NCBI RefSeq assembly: GCF_004341105.1
Contig: NZ_SLZK01000001.1
Span: forward strand, 806,001-870,000
Source: Rhizobium sp. BK418
GTDB lineage: Bacteria > Pseudomonadota > Alphaproteobacteria > Rhizobiales > Rhizobiaceae
Direction: 5' to 3'
DNA: 64,000 nt
Below the pieces are notes generated by a model, which saw nothing but the letters and a program-made list of their open reading frames with translations, was not told where the DNA came from and did not search any database. Both the position numbers and the translations under genes were made by a program. Shown piece by piece: positions 33,118 to 41,695 of the stretch. Each line of letters opens with the position of its first letter. Within the stretch, counting starts at the first letter, position 1.

Positions 33118-34251
33118 ATGTTCGATGATGTTGTAGGGGCTTACGGTAGCCGCTTCCTGCTTGCCGCCGGTGGTGTCGGCATTGCGCTTGTCCTGCTCAT
33201 TCTCGTTCTGTGGTATCTGCGCGGCCGCGCGCCTTCGCCGTTCGTTCGCGGCGGCCGCAACCGCCAGCCTCGCCTGCAGGTGCTCGACGCCGCAGCCGTC
33301 GATGCCCGACGCCGCCTGGTGCTCGTGCGCCGCGACAATGTCGAACATCTCGTCATGATTGGCGGCCCGACCGACATCGTCATCGAAAGCCGCATCCTGC
33401 CGGAATCCGAAGCAGAGACGGCTTCTGAGTTCCGCCCGCAGCCGGTCGAGGACCGCCCAGCCGTCCGGGAGCGCCCGGCCGCCGCCATCCAGACGCGGCG
33501 TGAACCTCCGCCTGCCCCGCAACTGCGGCCGCAGCCGATTGCGCCGCCTGCAGCCGCAAGCGCCGAGCCCGATTTAGAAGCCTACAGCCCGGCGCCCGCC
33601 CCTGTCATCGCGCCGCCAGCCGAGCCCGTTCGCCAGCGTCCCGAGCCTCCGGTCGTTGCGCCGGCGGTCGCCCCGCCGATGTCGGCCCAGCAAACGTCTG
33701 CGCAGCAAATGTCGGGCCAGCATGTCTCTGCCCAACAGGTGCCGACGCCGCAGGTCTTCGCTCCGCCGCTCACAGCCGAGCGTGACAACCCGCAGCGTTT
33801 GGCTCAGATTCAGCAGCGCCAGCCGGAACGGTCCGCTCCGGTGCCCGATACGGCAAACGCCGCCGATATTCTCGATGCAGCCCGCCAGCGCGTGTTGCCG
33901 CAGCAGCGCATCGAGCCGGAGGTCTCCGCGCCGCCGGCACAGAGCATCCCCGCCGTATCGGGCGGAGCGCCGGTAGCAGCGGAGGATGGCGAAGCGCAAT
34001 CTGCTGCCATCCGCCGGGATTTCCAGCGCGTGCTTGATGAGGAGATATTGGCTAATCCGGCCGCCGAGCGCGTGGTTCCCGCACCCAACGCATCTCCGGT
34101 CCGCCCTGCCCAGCAGCCCGGCCCCTCTCAGCAGCCCGGTTCGATGCCGCGCCGCGACCCTGAAATGGCGCCGATCACAGGTGCGGATGCAGCGCTTCAG
34201 AAGGAAGTTGCCCGCATATTCGGCGAGATGAGCGTTAACCGCGACAAATAA
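33118..34251 (+). CDS. FliO-like membrane protein with long Pro/Gln-rich tail
   Basis: 377 residues. One N-terminal membrane segment (about 16-38: LAAGGVGIALVLLILVLWYL) is followed by a short domain with RRLVLVRRDNVEHLVMIGGPTDIVIE, the cytoplasmic signature of FliO, a flagellar export-apparatus assembly factor. A low-complexity Pro/Ala/Gln region with QQTSAQQMSGQHVSAQQ follows, then a conserved-looking end (ALQKEVARIFGEM). FliO homologues are usually near 100-150 residues, so the tail is unusual. No flagellar genes are nearby. The ATG at 33118 has GGAG 9 bases upstream. Divergent from cckA. Confidence 0.75.
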   Translation: MFDDVVGAYGSRFLLAAGGVGIALVLLILVLWYLRGRAPSPFVRGGRNRQPRLQVLDAAAVDARRRLVLVRRDNVEHLVMIGGPTDIVIESRILPESEAETASEFRPQPVEDRPAVRERPAAAIQTRREPPPAPQLRPQPIAPPAAASAEPDLEAYSPAPAPVIAPPAEPVRQRPEPPVVAPAVAPPMSAQQTSAQQMSGQHVSAQQVPTPQVFAPPLTAERDNPQRLAQIQQRQPERSAPVPDTANAADILDAARQRVLPQQRIEPEVSAPPAQSIPAVSGGAPVAAEDGEAQSAAIRRDFQRVLDEEILANPAAERVVPAPNASPVRPAQQPGPSQQPGSMPRRDPEMAPITGADAALQKEVARIFGEMSVNRDK

Positions 34252-34289
34252 GGAACGGGGCCACTGAGCCCCAGGTAAAACTATGCAAA

Positions 34290-34329
34290 CAAAAAAGGCA
34301 CTGCGTTTCGTCTCGCAGTGCCTTTTTCA
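34290..34329. terminator. Bidirectional intrinsic terminator between FliO-like gene and dksA
   Basis: AAAAAAGGCACTGCG...CGCAGTGCCTTTTT: a long perfect stem with A and T tracts on both sides, so it should work for both convergent genes. Confidence 0.92.
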
Positions 34330-34348
34330 TGTCCGTTTTTGGAAGCGC

Positions 34349-34768
34349 CTATTCGTCCCGATAAACCTTTTCACGGCGCTCGTGGCGTTCCTGCGCCTCG
34401 ATCGACAGCGTGGCGATCGGGCGGGCATCCAGACGCTTGAGGCCGATCGGTTCGCCGGTTTCCTCGCAGTAGCCGTAGGTGCCATCTTCAATGCGCTGCA
34501 AGGCTGCGTCGATCTTGGAGATCAGCTTTCTCTGGCGGTCGCGGGCACGAAGTTCGATGGCCCGGTCGGTTTCGGAGGATGCGCGGTCTGCGAGGTCAGG
34601 GTGATTTGCGCTTTCTTCGGCCAGATGGTCGAGTGTTTCGCGCGCTTCTCTAAGGATATCGTTTTTCCAGGCGACCAGCTTGGCTCTGAAATAAGCGCGC
34701 TGGTTCGTGTTCATGAACTCCTCGTCTTCCGAGGGAACATAATTGCTAAGATCGATCTTCTCACTCAA
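34349..34768 (-). CDS. dksA: RNA polymerase-binding transcription factor DksA
   Basis: 139 residues. The coiled-coil region (REARETLDHLAEES ... KLISKIDAALQRIEDG) and the C-terminal globular part (TYGYCEETGEPIGLKRLDARP) match DksA. Only one cysteine (YGYCEETGEPI) remains of the C4 zinc finger, as in the zinc-independent DksA forms of alphaproteobacteria. With ppGpp it adjusts rRNA and amino-acid promoters during starvation. The TTG at 34768 is preferred because AGGAG lies 7 bases upstream; the ATG at 34789 would place that site inside the coding region. Confidence 0.93.
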   Translation of the reverse strand: MSEKIDLSNYVPSEDEEFMNTNQRAYFRAKLVAWKNDILREARETLDHLAEESANHPDLADRASSETDRAIELRARDRQRKLISKIDAALQRIEDGTYGYCEETGEPIGLKRLDARPIATLSIEAQERHERREKVYRDE

Positions 34769-34851
34769 CGCGATTCTCCTGAAGAACATCTCATCTGGCG
34801 GGGTGTATATCCCAAGCGCTATCAGCGATTCAAGCCAAATAAGACAGGTAA

Positions 34852-34869
34852 ACAGATTTTTAAATCTGT
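34852..34869. promoter_or_regulatory. 18-bp palindrome upstream of dksA
   Basis: ACAGATTT-TT-AAATCTGT, a perfect inverted repeat about 85 bp upstream of the dksA TTG start, in the divergent region shared with the SixA-like gene. It could be an operator for a dimeric regulator or a leader hairpin. No known regulator is recognised. Confidence 0.4.
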
Positions 34870-35045
34870 CATAAATTTGAGCTAACGGTCTATTTTCTCA
34901 CCATTATTCGGAGTGGTGATTCGCGGTTCGCATTCAAAATGGCGTGTCGCCACCGCCCTTTTGCGCTCGTGAAAGCCTTTCGACAGTTGACGTCGCCGGA
35001 CCGCAGCCGCTACTTAAAAGGCTCCGCTCGAAGCTGGATTTGCCC

Positions 35046-35540
35046 ATGGTCGCCCTCCTGCCTCCACCGCACCGGATCTACCTCCTCCGTCATGCCCAAG
35101 CTGTCCAAGCCGAGCCCGGACAGCGCGATTTCGACCGCCCGCTGAGCGAGAAGGGTTTCGGCGACGCCGAGATCGTTGCCGACCGTGCTGCCGACAAAGG
35201 CTACCGTCCGGATATTCTGATCAGCTCGACGGCGCTTCGCTGCCGCGACACTGCAGAGGCCGTGCACCGCGCCATGGGCGAAACGCTCGACATGCGCTTC
35301 GTCGATACGCTCTATAACGCCTCGGTCGATACCTATCTTGAAATCCTCGACGCGCAGGATGCGACGAGCGTCATGCTCGTCGGCCATAACCCGACAATGG
35401 AACAAGTCCTGTCGGCGCTGATCGGCCAAAAGGCTATGGCAGGCTCTGTGCCGAAGGGATTCCCGACGGCCGGTCTCGCCGTCATCGACTACGTCGCCAC
35501 GACTTCGGCCTGGCGTCTCGCAGATTTCGTCATCGACTAG
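35046..35540 (+). CDS. SixA-like histidine phosphatase
   Basis: 164 residues of the histidine phosphatase (RHG) superfamily. Visible are LLRHAQAV with H16, the SSTALRCRDTAE segment (Arg contacts phosphate) and the second catalytic His in VMLVGHNPTMEQ. The short single-domain form resembles SixA, which removes phosphate from Hpt domains of phosphorelay kinases. That role is inferred by family. The ATG at 35046 has a weak ribosome-binding site, and the frame extends upstream to 34944. It precedes the YcjX/YcjF pair by about 95 bp. Confidence 0.85.
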   Translation: MVALLPPPHRIYLLRHAQAVQAEPGQRDFDRPLSEKGFGDAEIVADRAADKGYRPDILISSTALRCRDTAEAVHRAMGETLDMRFVDTLYNASVDTYLEILDAQDATSVMLVGHNPTMEQVLSALIGQKAMAGSVPKGFPTAGLAVIDYVATTSAWRLADFVID

Positions 35541-35636
35541 GAGCTCCAAGCTCTTTTGCGCCGCTTCTTTTTCAGGCTGCGGCGATTTCCTATATTGCGG
35601 GCCTATATTGTGGGCACTGCCATCAGGGATCCCGAT

Positions 35637-37112
35637 TTGCCGCTACGCCTGACATCCTTTGCCGACGATGCGCTGATCGCGCTGGATAATCTTGCAGACC
35701 GCGCCAGCGGTCTCGTCAATCCGACCATCCGGCTTGGCGTTACCGGCCTTTCCCGCTCCGGAAAGACCGTCTTCATCTCCTCGCTCGTCCATAACCTCCT
35801 GCATGGTGGCCGCCTACCGCTCTTCGAGGCGGTTCAGTCCGGTCGCGTTTCGGCTGTGCGTCTCGAGCCGCAGCCCGATGATGCCGTGCCGCGTTTCCAG
35901 TATGAGGATCACATCCGTGCGCTGGTGAAAGAGCGCATCTGGCCGGATTCGACGCGCGCGATCTCCGAACTGCGCATCACGCTGGACTATCAGAGCGCCA
36001 GTTCCTGGACGCGCATGTTTTCGCCGGGCCGTCTGTCGATCGACATCGTCGATTATCCCGGCGAGTGGCTGCTCGACCTGCCGCTGCTCGGCAAGGATTT
36101 CCGCAGCTTCAGCGAGGAGACGATCGCACTTGCCGCGACCGGCATCCGCGCTGAACTGTCGAGCGCATGGCTGGCGCTGACCAGAGCAACCGATATCAAC
36201 GCGTCAGCCGACGAAATGGTCGCCCGCGACCTCGCGACCAGCTTCGCCGACTATCTGAAGGCCTGCAAGGCCGACGAGCGATCGTTGTCCACCCTTCCCC
36301 CCGGCCGCTTCCTGCTCCCCGGCGATCTCGATGGCTCGCCTGCGCTGACCTTTGCGCCGCTTGCCCTGCCCCCGGGGGGCCGGCCCGACCGCGGTTCGCT
36401 CTGGGCGATGATGGAGCGCCGCTACGAGGCTTATAAGTCCGTTGTGGTCAAACCCTTCTTCCGCGAGCATTTCGCGCGGCTCGACCGGCAGATCGTGCTG
36501 GTCGATGCGCTGCAGGCAATGAACCGCGGCCCGGAAGCCGTGCAGGATCTGGAACGTGCGCTGACCGATGTGCTCGCCTGCTTCCGCCCCGGCACCAATT
36601 CCATCCTGTCCTCGCTGCTTGGCCGTCGCATCGACCGCGTACTGGTTGCCGCCACCAAGGCTGACCATCTGCACCATGAAAGCCATGACCGGCTGGACCG
36701 GCTGACGCGCCGCCTCGTCGATCGCGCCATCGACCGGATCGGCATGGCCGGCGCCGGCATCGACGTCATGGCGCTTGCCTCGGTGCGCGCCACGCGGGAG
36801 GCCACCGTGCGCCGGGATGGCCACGACCTGCCGGTCATTGTCGGCACGCCCATGGCAGGCGAAAAGATCGCTGGCGAGACCTTCGACGGCGAGCGCAAGA
36901 CTGCAATTTTTCCCGGCGATCTGCCGGAAAACCCCGAGACCCTGTTCGAGCGCATCGAAGCCGGCGATGGCTCTGTCGAACTGCCCGATGTCAATGTCGT
37001 GCGCTTTCGCCCGCCGCAACTCGAGGAAACCGGCGGCGGCATAAAACTCTCGGTGCCGCATATCCGCCTCGACCGCGCCATGCAGTTCCTGTTTGGAGAT
37101 CGCCTCGCATGA
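35637..37112 (+). CDS. ycjX: YcjX-family P-loop ATPase
   Basis: About 491 residues. A P-loop GLSRSGKT (about residues 37-44) lies in VTGLSRSGKTVFISSLVHNL, with a Walker B-like DIVDYPGEWLLDLP and a G4-like VAATKADHLH, marking the YcjX GTP/ATP-binding family. In other bacteria ycjX sits with ycjF in envelope-stress regulons. The TTG at 35637 is preferred because it is preceded by AGGGA and matches the family N-terminus (LRLTSFADDALIALDNL). The frame itself opens at 35556, also with TTG. The stop overlaps the start of the next gene by 4 bp (ATGA). Confidence 0.88.
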   Translation: MPLRLTSFADDALIALDNLADRASGLVNPTIRLGVTGLSRSGKTVFISSLVHNLLHGGRLPLFEAVQSGRVSAVRLEPQPDDAVPRFQYEDHIRALVKERIWPDSTRAISELRITLDYQSASSWTRMFSPGRLSIDIVDYPGEWLLDLPLLGKDFRSFSEETIALAATGIRAELSSAWLALTRATDINASADEMVARDLATSFADYLKACKADERSLSTLPPGRFLLPGDLDGSPALTFAPLALPPGGRPDRGSLWAMMERRYEAYKSVVVKPFFREHFARLDRQIVLVDALQAMNRGPEAVQDLERALTDVLACFRPGTNSILSSLLGRRIDRVLVAATKADHLHHESHDRLDRLTRRLVDRAIDRIGMAGAGIDVMALASVRATREATVRRDGHDLPVIVGTPMAGEKIAGETFDGERKTAIFPGDLPENPETLFERIEAGDGSVELPDVNVVRFRPPQLEETGGGIKLSVPHIRLDRAMQFLFGDRLA

Positions 37113-38203
37113 GCAAGCCGCCGATCGACCAGCCCAATCCGCCGCGCCGGGCGCCAGCCGCCTTCACTTATGAGGAAGACAATGCGGCGACCGAAACCCC
37201 GCGCCCAGAAACCCCGCGTGCAGAGCGTCGCAAGCCGGCAAGTTTCTCCGGCGAAGTAGTGCTGACGCCAGATGAGGAAGATCCCTTCCTTAATCCGGAG
37301 CAGGATCTGAGCCCGCTACCGGTCGCAGCCCCGCGCAAACGCCGTACCTCCTTTGCCGGCATTGCCGCAGGCGCCTTCGGCATTCTGCTGTCGCTCGCCT
37401 TCGGCCTGTGGACCGACCGGCTGATCCGAGATCTCTTCAGCCGTGCCGACTGGCTGGGTTATGCTGCACTTGCCGTCCTTGCGATCGGCATCCTCGCCGT
37501 CATCGCCATCGTCATCCGGGAGACGGCGGGCATGATGCGGCTTGCCGCGGTGCAGACCATCAAGGCTGAAGCCGACGCCGCAATCCTGGAAACCCGCCCG
37601 GCCAAGGCCCGTGCCGTCGTTTCCCGTCTCACTGGCCTGCTGGGCGACAAGCCGGAAACCGCCAAGGGCCGCGCCACACTGAAGGCGACCGAAGGCGAGG
37701 TCATCGATCCCCCGCATCTGATTGCGCTTGCCGAGCGTGAACTGCTTGGCCCGCTGGATCGGCGCGCCCGCGCGCTGATCGTCAATTCCTCCAAGCGCGT
37801 CTCGATCGTCACGGCGGTCAGCCCGCGCGCAGTCGTTGATTTGCTCTATGTGCTCTTTGAGGCCGCGCGTCTGATTCGCGCCATGGCCGAGCTCTATGGC
37901 GGTCGGCCTGGCACGCTCGGCATGCTGAGATTGATGCGCGACGTGCTTGCGCATCTCGCCGTGACCGGCTCGATTGCCGTCGGCGACAGCCTTGTGCAGC
38001 AAGTACTAGGCCATGGGCTCGCCTCGAAGCTTTCAGCCCGACTGGGCGAAGGTGTCGTCAATGGATTGATGACGGCTCGCATTGGCATTGCCGCCATGGA
38101 TCTCTGCCGCCCGCTGACATTCCGCGCGCTCAAACGGCCGGGAATCGGCGATTTCATCGGCGACCTGACGCCTTCGATGACTGCGCGCAACGGTAATCCC
38201 TAA
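37109..38203 (+). CDS. YcjF-like DUF697 membrane protein (TIGR01620 family)
   Basis: 364 residues with an acidic, Pro-rich N-terminal region (about 1-75), two adjacent membrane segments (about 80-103 and 113-135) and a C-terminal DUF697-like domain (RVSIVTAVSPRAVVDLLYVLFEAARL in pieces). This is the layout of YcjF, the usual neighbour of YcjX. It overlaps ycjX through ATGA, so the two are translationally coupled and probably form a complex at the inner membrane. The molecular function of the pair is not established. Confidence 0.85.
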   Translation: MSKPPIDQPNPPRRAPAAFTYEEDNAATETPRPETPRAERRKPASFSGEVVLTPDEEDPFLNPEQDLSPLPVAAPRKRRTSFAGIAAGAFGILLSLAFGLWTDRLIRDLFSRADWLGYAALAVLAIGILAVIAIVIRETAGMMRLAAVQTIKAEADAAILETRPAKARAVVSRLTGLLGDKPETAKGRATLKATEGEVIDPPHLIALAERELLGPLDRRARALIVNSSKRVSIVTAVSPRAVVDLLYVLFEAARLIRAMAELYGGRPGTLGMLRLMRDVLAHLAVTGSIAVGDSLVQQVLGHGLASKLSARLGEGVVNGLMTARIGIAAMDLCRPLTFRALKRPGIGDFIGDLTPSMTARNGNP

Positions 38204-38414
38204 ACCGAACTCCTGATTTCGACATATTCACGCCTTCTTGCTCACGGCGTTAAAAATTCCAGCGGATTCAATGTGCTGAAGGCGCAGGCTGAGAAGCCTT
38301 GCCTTACGAAAGCCCTGGATCTCAACGCATTTCGGCGCGCCGGAAAGAAAGCGTTAACCATTCTCCGGCAAAACTTCCTGTCAGTTCCCGAGTGGTGTTT
38401 GCCAAGGAAAATTC

Positions 38415-38966
38415 ATGTACTCGCGCAAGTTTCTTTTCGTATGCGGCCTGGCCGCCGCGGCATTGTCTCCGGTCGCAGACGTCACGTCCAACGCCACAGC
38501 GGCAACCCGCGACAAAGCCTTCTTCGAATCCGTCGCCGGCACCTGGAAAGGTCCGGGCGAAATCGTTGCCGGCAAGTACAAAGGCACGAAATTCACCTGC
38601 AATCTCGTCGGTTCGCCGGCCGAAGATTCCACTGCCGGCATCAAGCTTGACGGCACCTGCCGGGTCGGCGTCTTCAAGCAGCCGATGACCGCCGTGATTT
38701 CCCAGTCCGGCTCCACCTATAAGGGCAAGTTCCTGGATGGTGCCGAAGGCAAGGGCCTCGACATCGTCTCGGGCGCCGTCACCGATGACACAGTCGTCGT
38801 CGGCATCAATCGCTCCAAGCTGAATGGCGCCATGATCGCCCGCGTTCGCGACGACAAGACCATGAACGTCACCGTTTCGGTCAAGGTCGAAAGCCAGATG
38901 ATCCCGGTCATCGGCCTGACGCTGACCCGCCAGGTCGACGAAATGGCGGTTGGCTCGATCGAATAA
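38415..38966 (+). CDS. Secreted hypothetical protein
   Basis: 183 residues. A signal peptide (MYSRKFLFVCGLAAAALSPV) leads to a compact mature domain beginning ATRDKAFFESVAGTWKGPGE, with repeated beta-strand stretches and one cysteine pair (FTCNLVG; DGTCRVGVF). The W-x-G-P-G-E pattern recalls lipocalin-like or DUF-type proteins that begin with a 'GxW' strand, but I do not recognise the family. The ATG at 38415 follows AAGGAAAATTC. A TTAACCAT motif (38354-38361), a CtrA half-site, lies about 55 bp upstream. A terminator follows, so it is monocistronic. Confidence 0.75.
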   Translation: MYSRKFLFVCGLAAAALSPVADVTSNATAATRDKAFFESVAGTWKGPGEIVAGKYKGTKFTCNLVGSPAEDSTAGIKLDGTCRVGVFKQPMTAVISQSGSTYKGKFLDGAEGKGLDIVSGAVTDDTVVVGINRSKLNGAMIARVRDDKTMNVTVSVKVESQMIPVIGLTLTRQVDEMAVGSIE

Positions 38967-38993
38967 GGCCATTTGCCGCAACGGATTTTCCTG

Positions 38994-39017
38994 AAGCGGC
39001 GGTTTTCCGCCGCTTTT
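38994..39017 (+). terminator. Intrinsic terminator after the secreted protein gene
   Basis: AAGCGGCGG-tttt-CCGCCGCTTTT stem 28 bp downstream of the stop codon. Confidence 0.88.
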
Positions 39018-39040
39018 GCTTTTCTTGGAACGAAGACGTG

Positions 39041-39068
39041 AAAAAAGCCCGCTTCTGCGGGCTCCTTT
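39041..39068 (-). terminator. Intrinsic terminator of the small KGG-type gene
   Basis: On the minus strand GCCCGC-agaa-GCGGGC is followed by TTTTTTC, 21 bp after the stop at 39089. Confidence 0.85.
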
Positions 39069-39088
39069 CCATTTGGTCAGATCTTTTA

Positions 39089-39262
39089 CTACGAGTTTTT
39101 ATGGCTTTGCTGACCGGCTTTCACATGCTGTTCATGCGTGCCGCCGCGGGTACCCGAACTGGATTGATTGCCGGCAGACGAAGCCTGTTGTGAACTGGCA
39201 TTCTTGTGGCTTTGCTGACCTGCCTTGACGTGCTGTTCGTGTGAACCGCCTTGGTTTGCCAT
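39089..39262 (-). CDS. Small KGG-motif general stress protein
   Basis: A 57-residue, highly hydrophilic protein made of two near-identical 17-residue units, GGSHEQHVKAGQQSHKN and GGTHEQHVKAGQQSHKN, joined by a Ser/Gln/Ala-rich linker. The units match the KGG/GsiB-type repeat of stress-induced proteins, which are thought to be disordered protectants. The ATG at 39262 has GGAGAATTGATC upstream. An EcfG-type promoter lies 58 bp further upstream, so control by the general stress sigma factor is likely. The own terminator makes it a one-gene unit. Confidence 0.85.
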   Translation of the reverse strand: MANQGGSHEQHVKAGQQSHKNASSQQASSAGNQSSSGTRGGTHEQHVKAGQQSHKNS

Positions 39263-39319
39263 GATCAATTCTCCTTTCTCATGATTGTGAGATCGGCTCA
39301 TCGCCGCCTCGGTAAGGAG

Positions 39320-39344
39320 AACTATGCGAGCCCGCTCTCGTTCC
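39320..39344 (-). promoter_or_regulatory. EcfG-type (general stress sigma factor) promoter for the KGG gene
   Basis: GGAAC-N16-AGTT on the minus strand. The EcfG/RpoE4 consensus in alphaproteobacteria is GGAAC-N16-17-CGTT, so one base differs in the -10 element. It is placed correctly, about 58 bp before the start codon. Confidence 0.6.
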
Positions 39345-39423
39345 CGATTTTAATATTTCGTGAAGTCCACAGGATCATTTCCGCATCTGCGCCGTTCTGC
39401 GACAGCAACAATGGAGAAATGCG

Positions 39424-40593
39424 ATGAAGGCCCTCACCTGGCATGGCAAACACGATATTCGCTGCGAGAGCGTCCCCGATCCTAGCATTCAGGATGGCCG
39501 CGATGCGATCATCAAGGTCACTGCCTGCGCGATCTGCGGCTCCGATCTTCACCTTTTTGATGGTGTCATGCCTGAGATGCGCAGCGGCGATGTCATGGGG
39601 CATGAAACCATGGGCGAGGTCGTCGAAGTCGGCAAAGAGAACAACAAGCTCAAGGTCGGCGATCGTGTCGTCGTGCCCTTCACCATCTCCTGCGGCGAAT
39701 GTTTCTTCTGCAAGCGTGGCTTCTTCTCGGGATGCGAGCGCAGCAATCCTGACGCATCGAAGGTGCGCAAATTATGGGGCAACTCGCCTGCCGGCCTCTT
39801 CGGTTATTCGCATCTGCTCGGCGGCTACAGCGGCGGACAGGCGGAATATCTGCGCGTGCCTTATGCCGATGTCGGCCCCATCAAGGTTCCGGATGGGCTG
39901 ACCGACGAACAGGTTCTTTTCCTCTCCGACATTTTCCCGACAGGCTACATGGCAGCCGATTTCTGCAACATCCAACCTGGCGATACGATCGCTGTCTGGG
40001 GTTGCGGCCCGGTCGGTCAGATGGCAATCAAATCTGCCTTCATTCTCGGCGCCGAACGCGTCATCGCTGTCGATACCGTGCCGGAGCGGCTTGCGCTGGC
40101 CGAAGCTTCAGGCGCCATCGTCCTCGATTTCATGGACGAAGATATCTACGACAGGCTCATGGATCTGACGAACGGCCGCGGAGCCGACGCGTGTATCGAT
40201 GCTGTCGGAACCGAGGCCGAGGCTGCCGCTAGCTGGGATTCAAGGCTCGACCGCATCAAGGTCGCCACCTTCATGGGCACGGATCGGCCGCATGTTCTTC
40301 GCCAGGCGATCCATTGCTGCCGGAACTTCGGCACCGTCTCCATCGTCGGTGTCTATGGTGGCTTTCTCGACAAGATTCCCATGGGGTCCGCCATCAACCG
40401 TGGCCTGACGTTCAAGATGGCCCAGACGCCGGTGCAGCGTTACCTCCCGCTTCTGATGGAGCGCATTGAAAAGGGCGAGATCGATCCATCCTTCGTCATC
40501 ACGCATCGGGCGTCCCTTGAAGATGGACCTGATCTCTACAAGACATTCCGCGACAAACAGGACGGCTGCATCAAGGTCGTCCTCAAGCCATAA
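39424..40593 (+). CDS. Zinc-dependent alcohol dehydrogenase (glutathione-independent formaldehyde dehydrogenase-like)
   Basis: A 389-residue medium-chain dehydrogenase. Catalytic zinc ligands are in CAICGSDLH (C38) and GHETMGEV (H60, E61). The structural zinc cysteines are in [15 protein letters not shown] (C90, C93, C96, C104), and the NAD-binding GCGPVGQ is near residue 190. It resembles the threonine/formaldehyde-dehydrogenase-like branch; the true substrate is unknown. The ATG at 39424 follows GGAG. It begins a four-gene run (ADH, SDR, small protein, isochorismatase) with gaps of 10-40 bp, divergent from the KGG stress gene. Confidence 0.9.
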   Translation: MKALTWHGKHDIRCESVPDPSIQDGRDAIIKVTACAICGSDLHLFDGVMPEMRSGDVMGHETMGEVVEVGKENNKLKVGDRVVVPFTISCGECFFCKRGFFSGCERSNPDASKVRKLWGNSPAGLFGYSHLLGGYSGGQAEYLRVPYADVGPIKVPDGLTDEQVLFLSDIFPTGYMAADFCNIQPGDTIAVWGCGPVGQMAIKSAFILGAERVIAVDTVPERLALAEASGAIVLDFMDEDIYDRLMDLTNGRGADACIDAVGTEAEAAASWDSRLDRIKVATFMGTDRPHVLRQAIHCCRNFGTVSIVGVYGGFLDKIPMGSAINRGLTFKMAQTPVQRYLPLLMERIEKGEIDPSFVITHRASLEDGPDLYKTFRDKQDGCIKVVLKP

Positions 40594-40603
40594 GGAGAAC
40601 AAG

Positions 40604-41404
40604 ATGGCTGATACTGCATCGACCAAGGGTCTCGCCGTCGTCACGGGCGCCTCGACAGGAATTGGCTACGAGCTTGCCAAATGTGCGGCACAGGATGGCT
40701 ACGATCTCATCATTGCCGCCGATGAATCCCGCATTCTCCAGGCAGGCGCAAACCTCAAGGAATTCGGCGTGAGCGTCGAGGCGTTCGATACCGATCTATC
40801 GACCGTTCAGGGCGTCGACAAGCTGATGGAACGCGTCGAAGCCGATGGCCGATCAGTCGATCTGCTGATGGCGAACGCGGGCCGCGGCCTCGGCAAGGGA
40901 TTTCTGGATCAGGATTTTACCGAGGCGCGCAAGGTCGTCGACACCAATATCACCGGCACAATCTATCTGGTCCAGCAGATCGGCAATCACATGCGGGCGC
41001 GCGGGCAAGGACGCATCCTTCTCACCGGCTCTATTGCCGGTTTCATGCCGGGTTCTTATCAAGCCGTCTATAACGGCACGAAGGCCTTCATCAACAGCTT
41101 CTCATTTGCTCTGCGCGAAGAGCTGAAGGACAGCGGCGTCACGGTGAGCTGCCTGATGCCTGGTCCGACCGAAACCGAGTTCTTCAGGCGGGCGGACCTG
41201 ATGGATACGTCTATCGGCCAAGCGAAGAAAGATGACCCGGTCGACGTGGCCCGCATCGGCTATGATGCCATGCTAGACGGCGAAGGCGATGTCGTCAGCG
41301 GCTGGAAGAATAAACTGCAAGCCGCCGTCGCCAACGTCACCCCCGCCAGCATGCTGGCCCACCAGCACGCGAAAATGGCTGAGCCGGGTTCGGGTACAAA
41401 ATAA
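40604..41404 (+). CDS. Short-chain dehydrogenase/reductase
   Basis: A 266-residue classical SDR. The nucleotide-binding motif is VVTGASTGIGYELAK near residue 12, followed by NAG (LLMANAGRG), a catalytic Ser (LLTGSIAGF) and Y-x-x-x-K in YQAVYNGTKAF. The first ten residues are a short lead before the Rossmann strand. It follows the zinc dehydrogenase by 10 bp with AAGGAG before the ATG. Substrate unknown; the neighbours suggest a redox or stress-related detoxification route. Confidence 0.92.
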   Translation: MADTASTKGLAVVTGASTGIGYELAKCAAQDGYDLIIAADESRILQAGANLKEFGVSVEAFDTDLSTVQGVDKLMERVEADGRSVDLLMANAGRGLGKGFLDQDFTEARKVVDTNITGTIYLVQQIGNHMRARGQGRILLTGSIAGFMPGSYQAVYNGTKAFINSFSFALREELKDSGVTVSCLMPGPTETEFFRRADLMDTSIGQAKKDDPVDVARIGYDAMLDGEGDVVSGWKNKLQAAVANVTPASMLAHQHAKMAEPGSGTK

Positions 41405-41444
41405 AACCTGTTCATGGCCATGCAAAGCAACGGAGATCAATGCG

Positions 41445-41675
41445 ATGAACGCGACCAATACGGATACGGAAACCAAGAGCCTGAAGCTCGCCAAGGAATA
41501 TCTGCGCCTCGGCGGTCACCGCCGCTCTAAGATCGACGACAACATCACCACCGTGCGCCAGTGGGAGGAGGATCCGCCGGAGGCCGAGCGCTTCTGGCAG
41601 GAACAGGTACAGCCCCTATCCCCCGCCGACCGCAAGCAGGTCGAGGACTTCCTTCCTACCATCAACTCGCCTTGA
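41445..41675 (+). CDS. Small conserved-looking hypothetical protein
   Basis: 76 residues, charged and predicted helical (LKLAKEYLRLGGHRRSKIDDN ... RQWEEDPPEAERFWQEQV, in pieces), with no membrane segment or cysteine. The ATG at 41445 has GGAG 9 bases upstream, and the frame has host-like codon use. It sits inside the dehydrogenase-isochorismatase run, with 40 bp before and 20 bp after it. Function unknown. Confidence 0.65.
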   Translation: MNATNTDTETKSLKLAKEYLRLGGHRRSKIDDNITTVRQWEEDPPEAERFWQEQVQPLSPADRKQVEDFLPTINSP

Positions 41676-41695
41676 AAGCTGGAAGTTAGGGCCCG

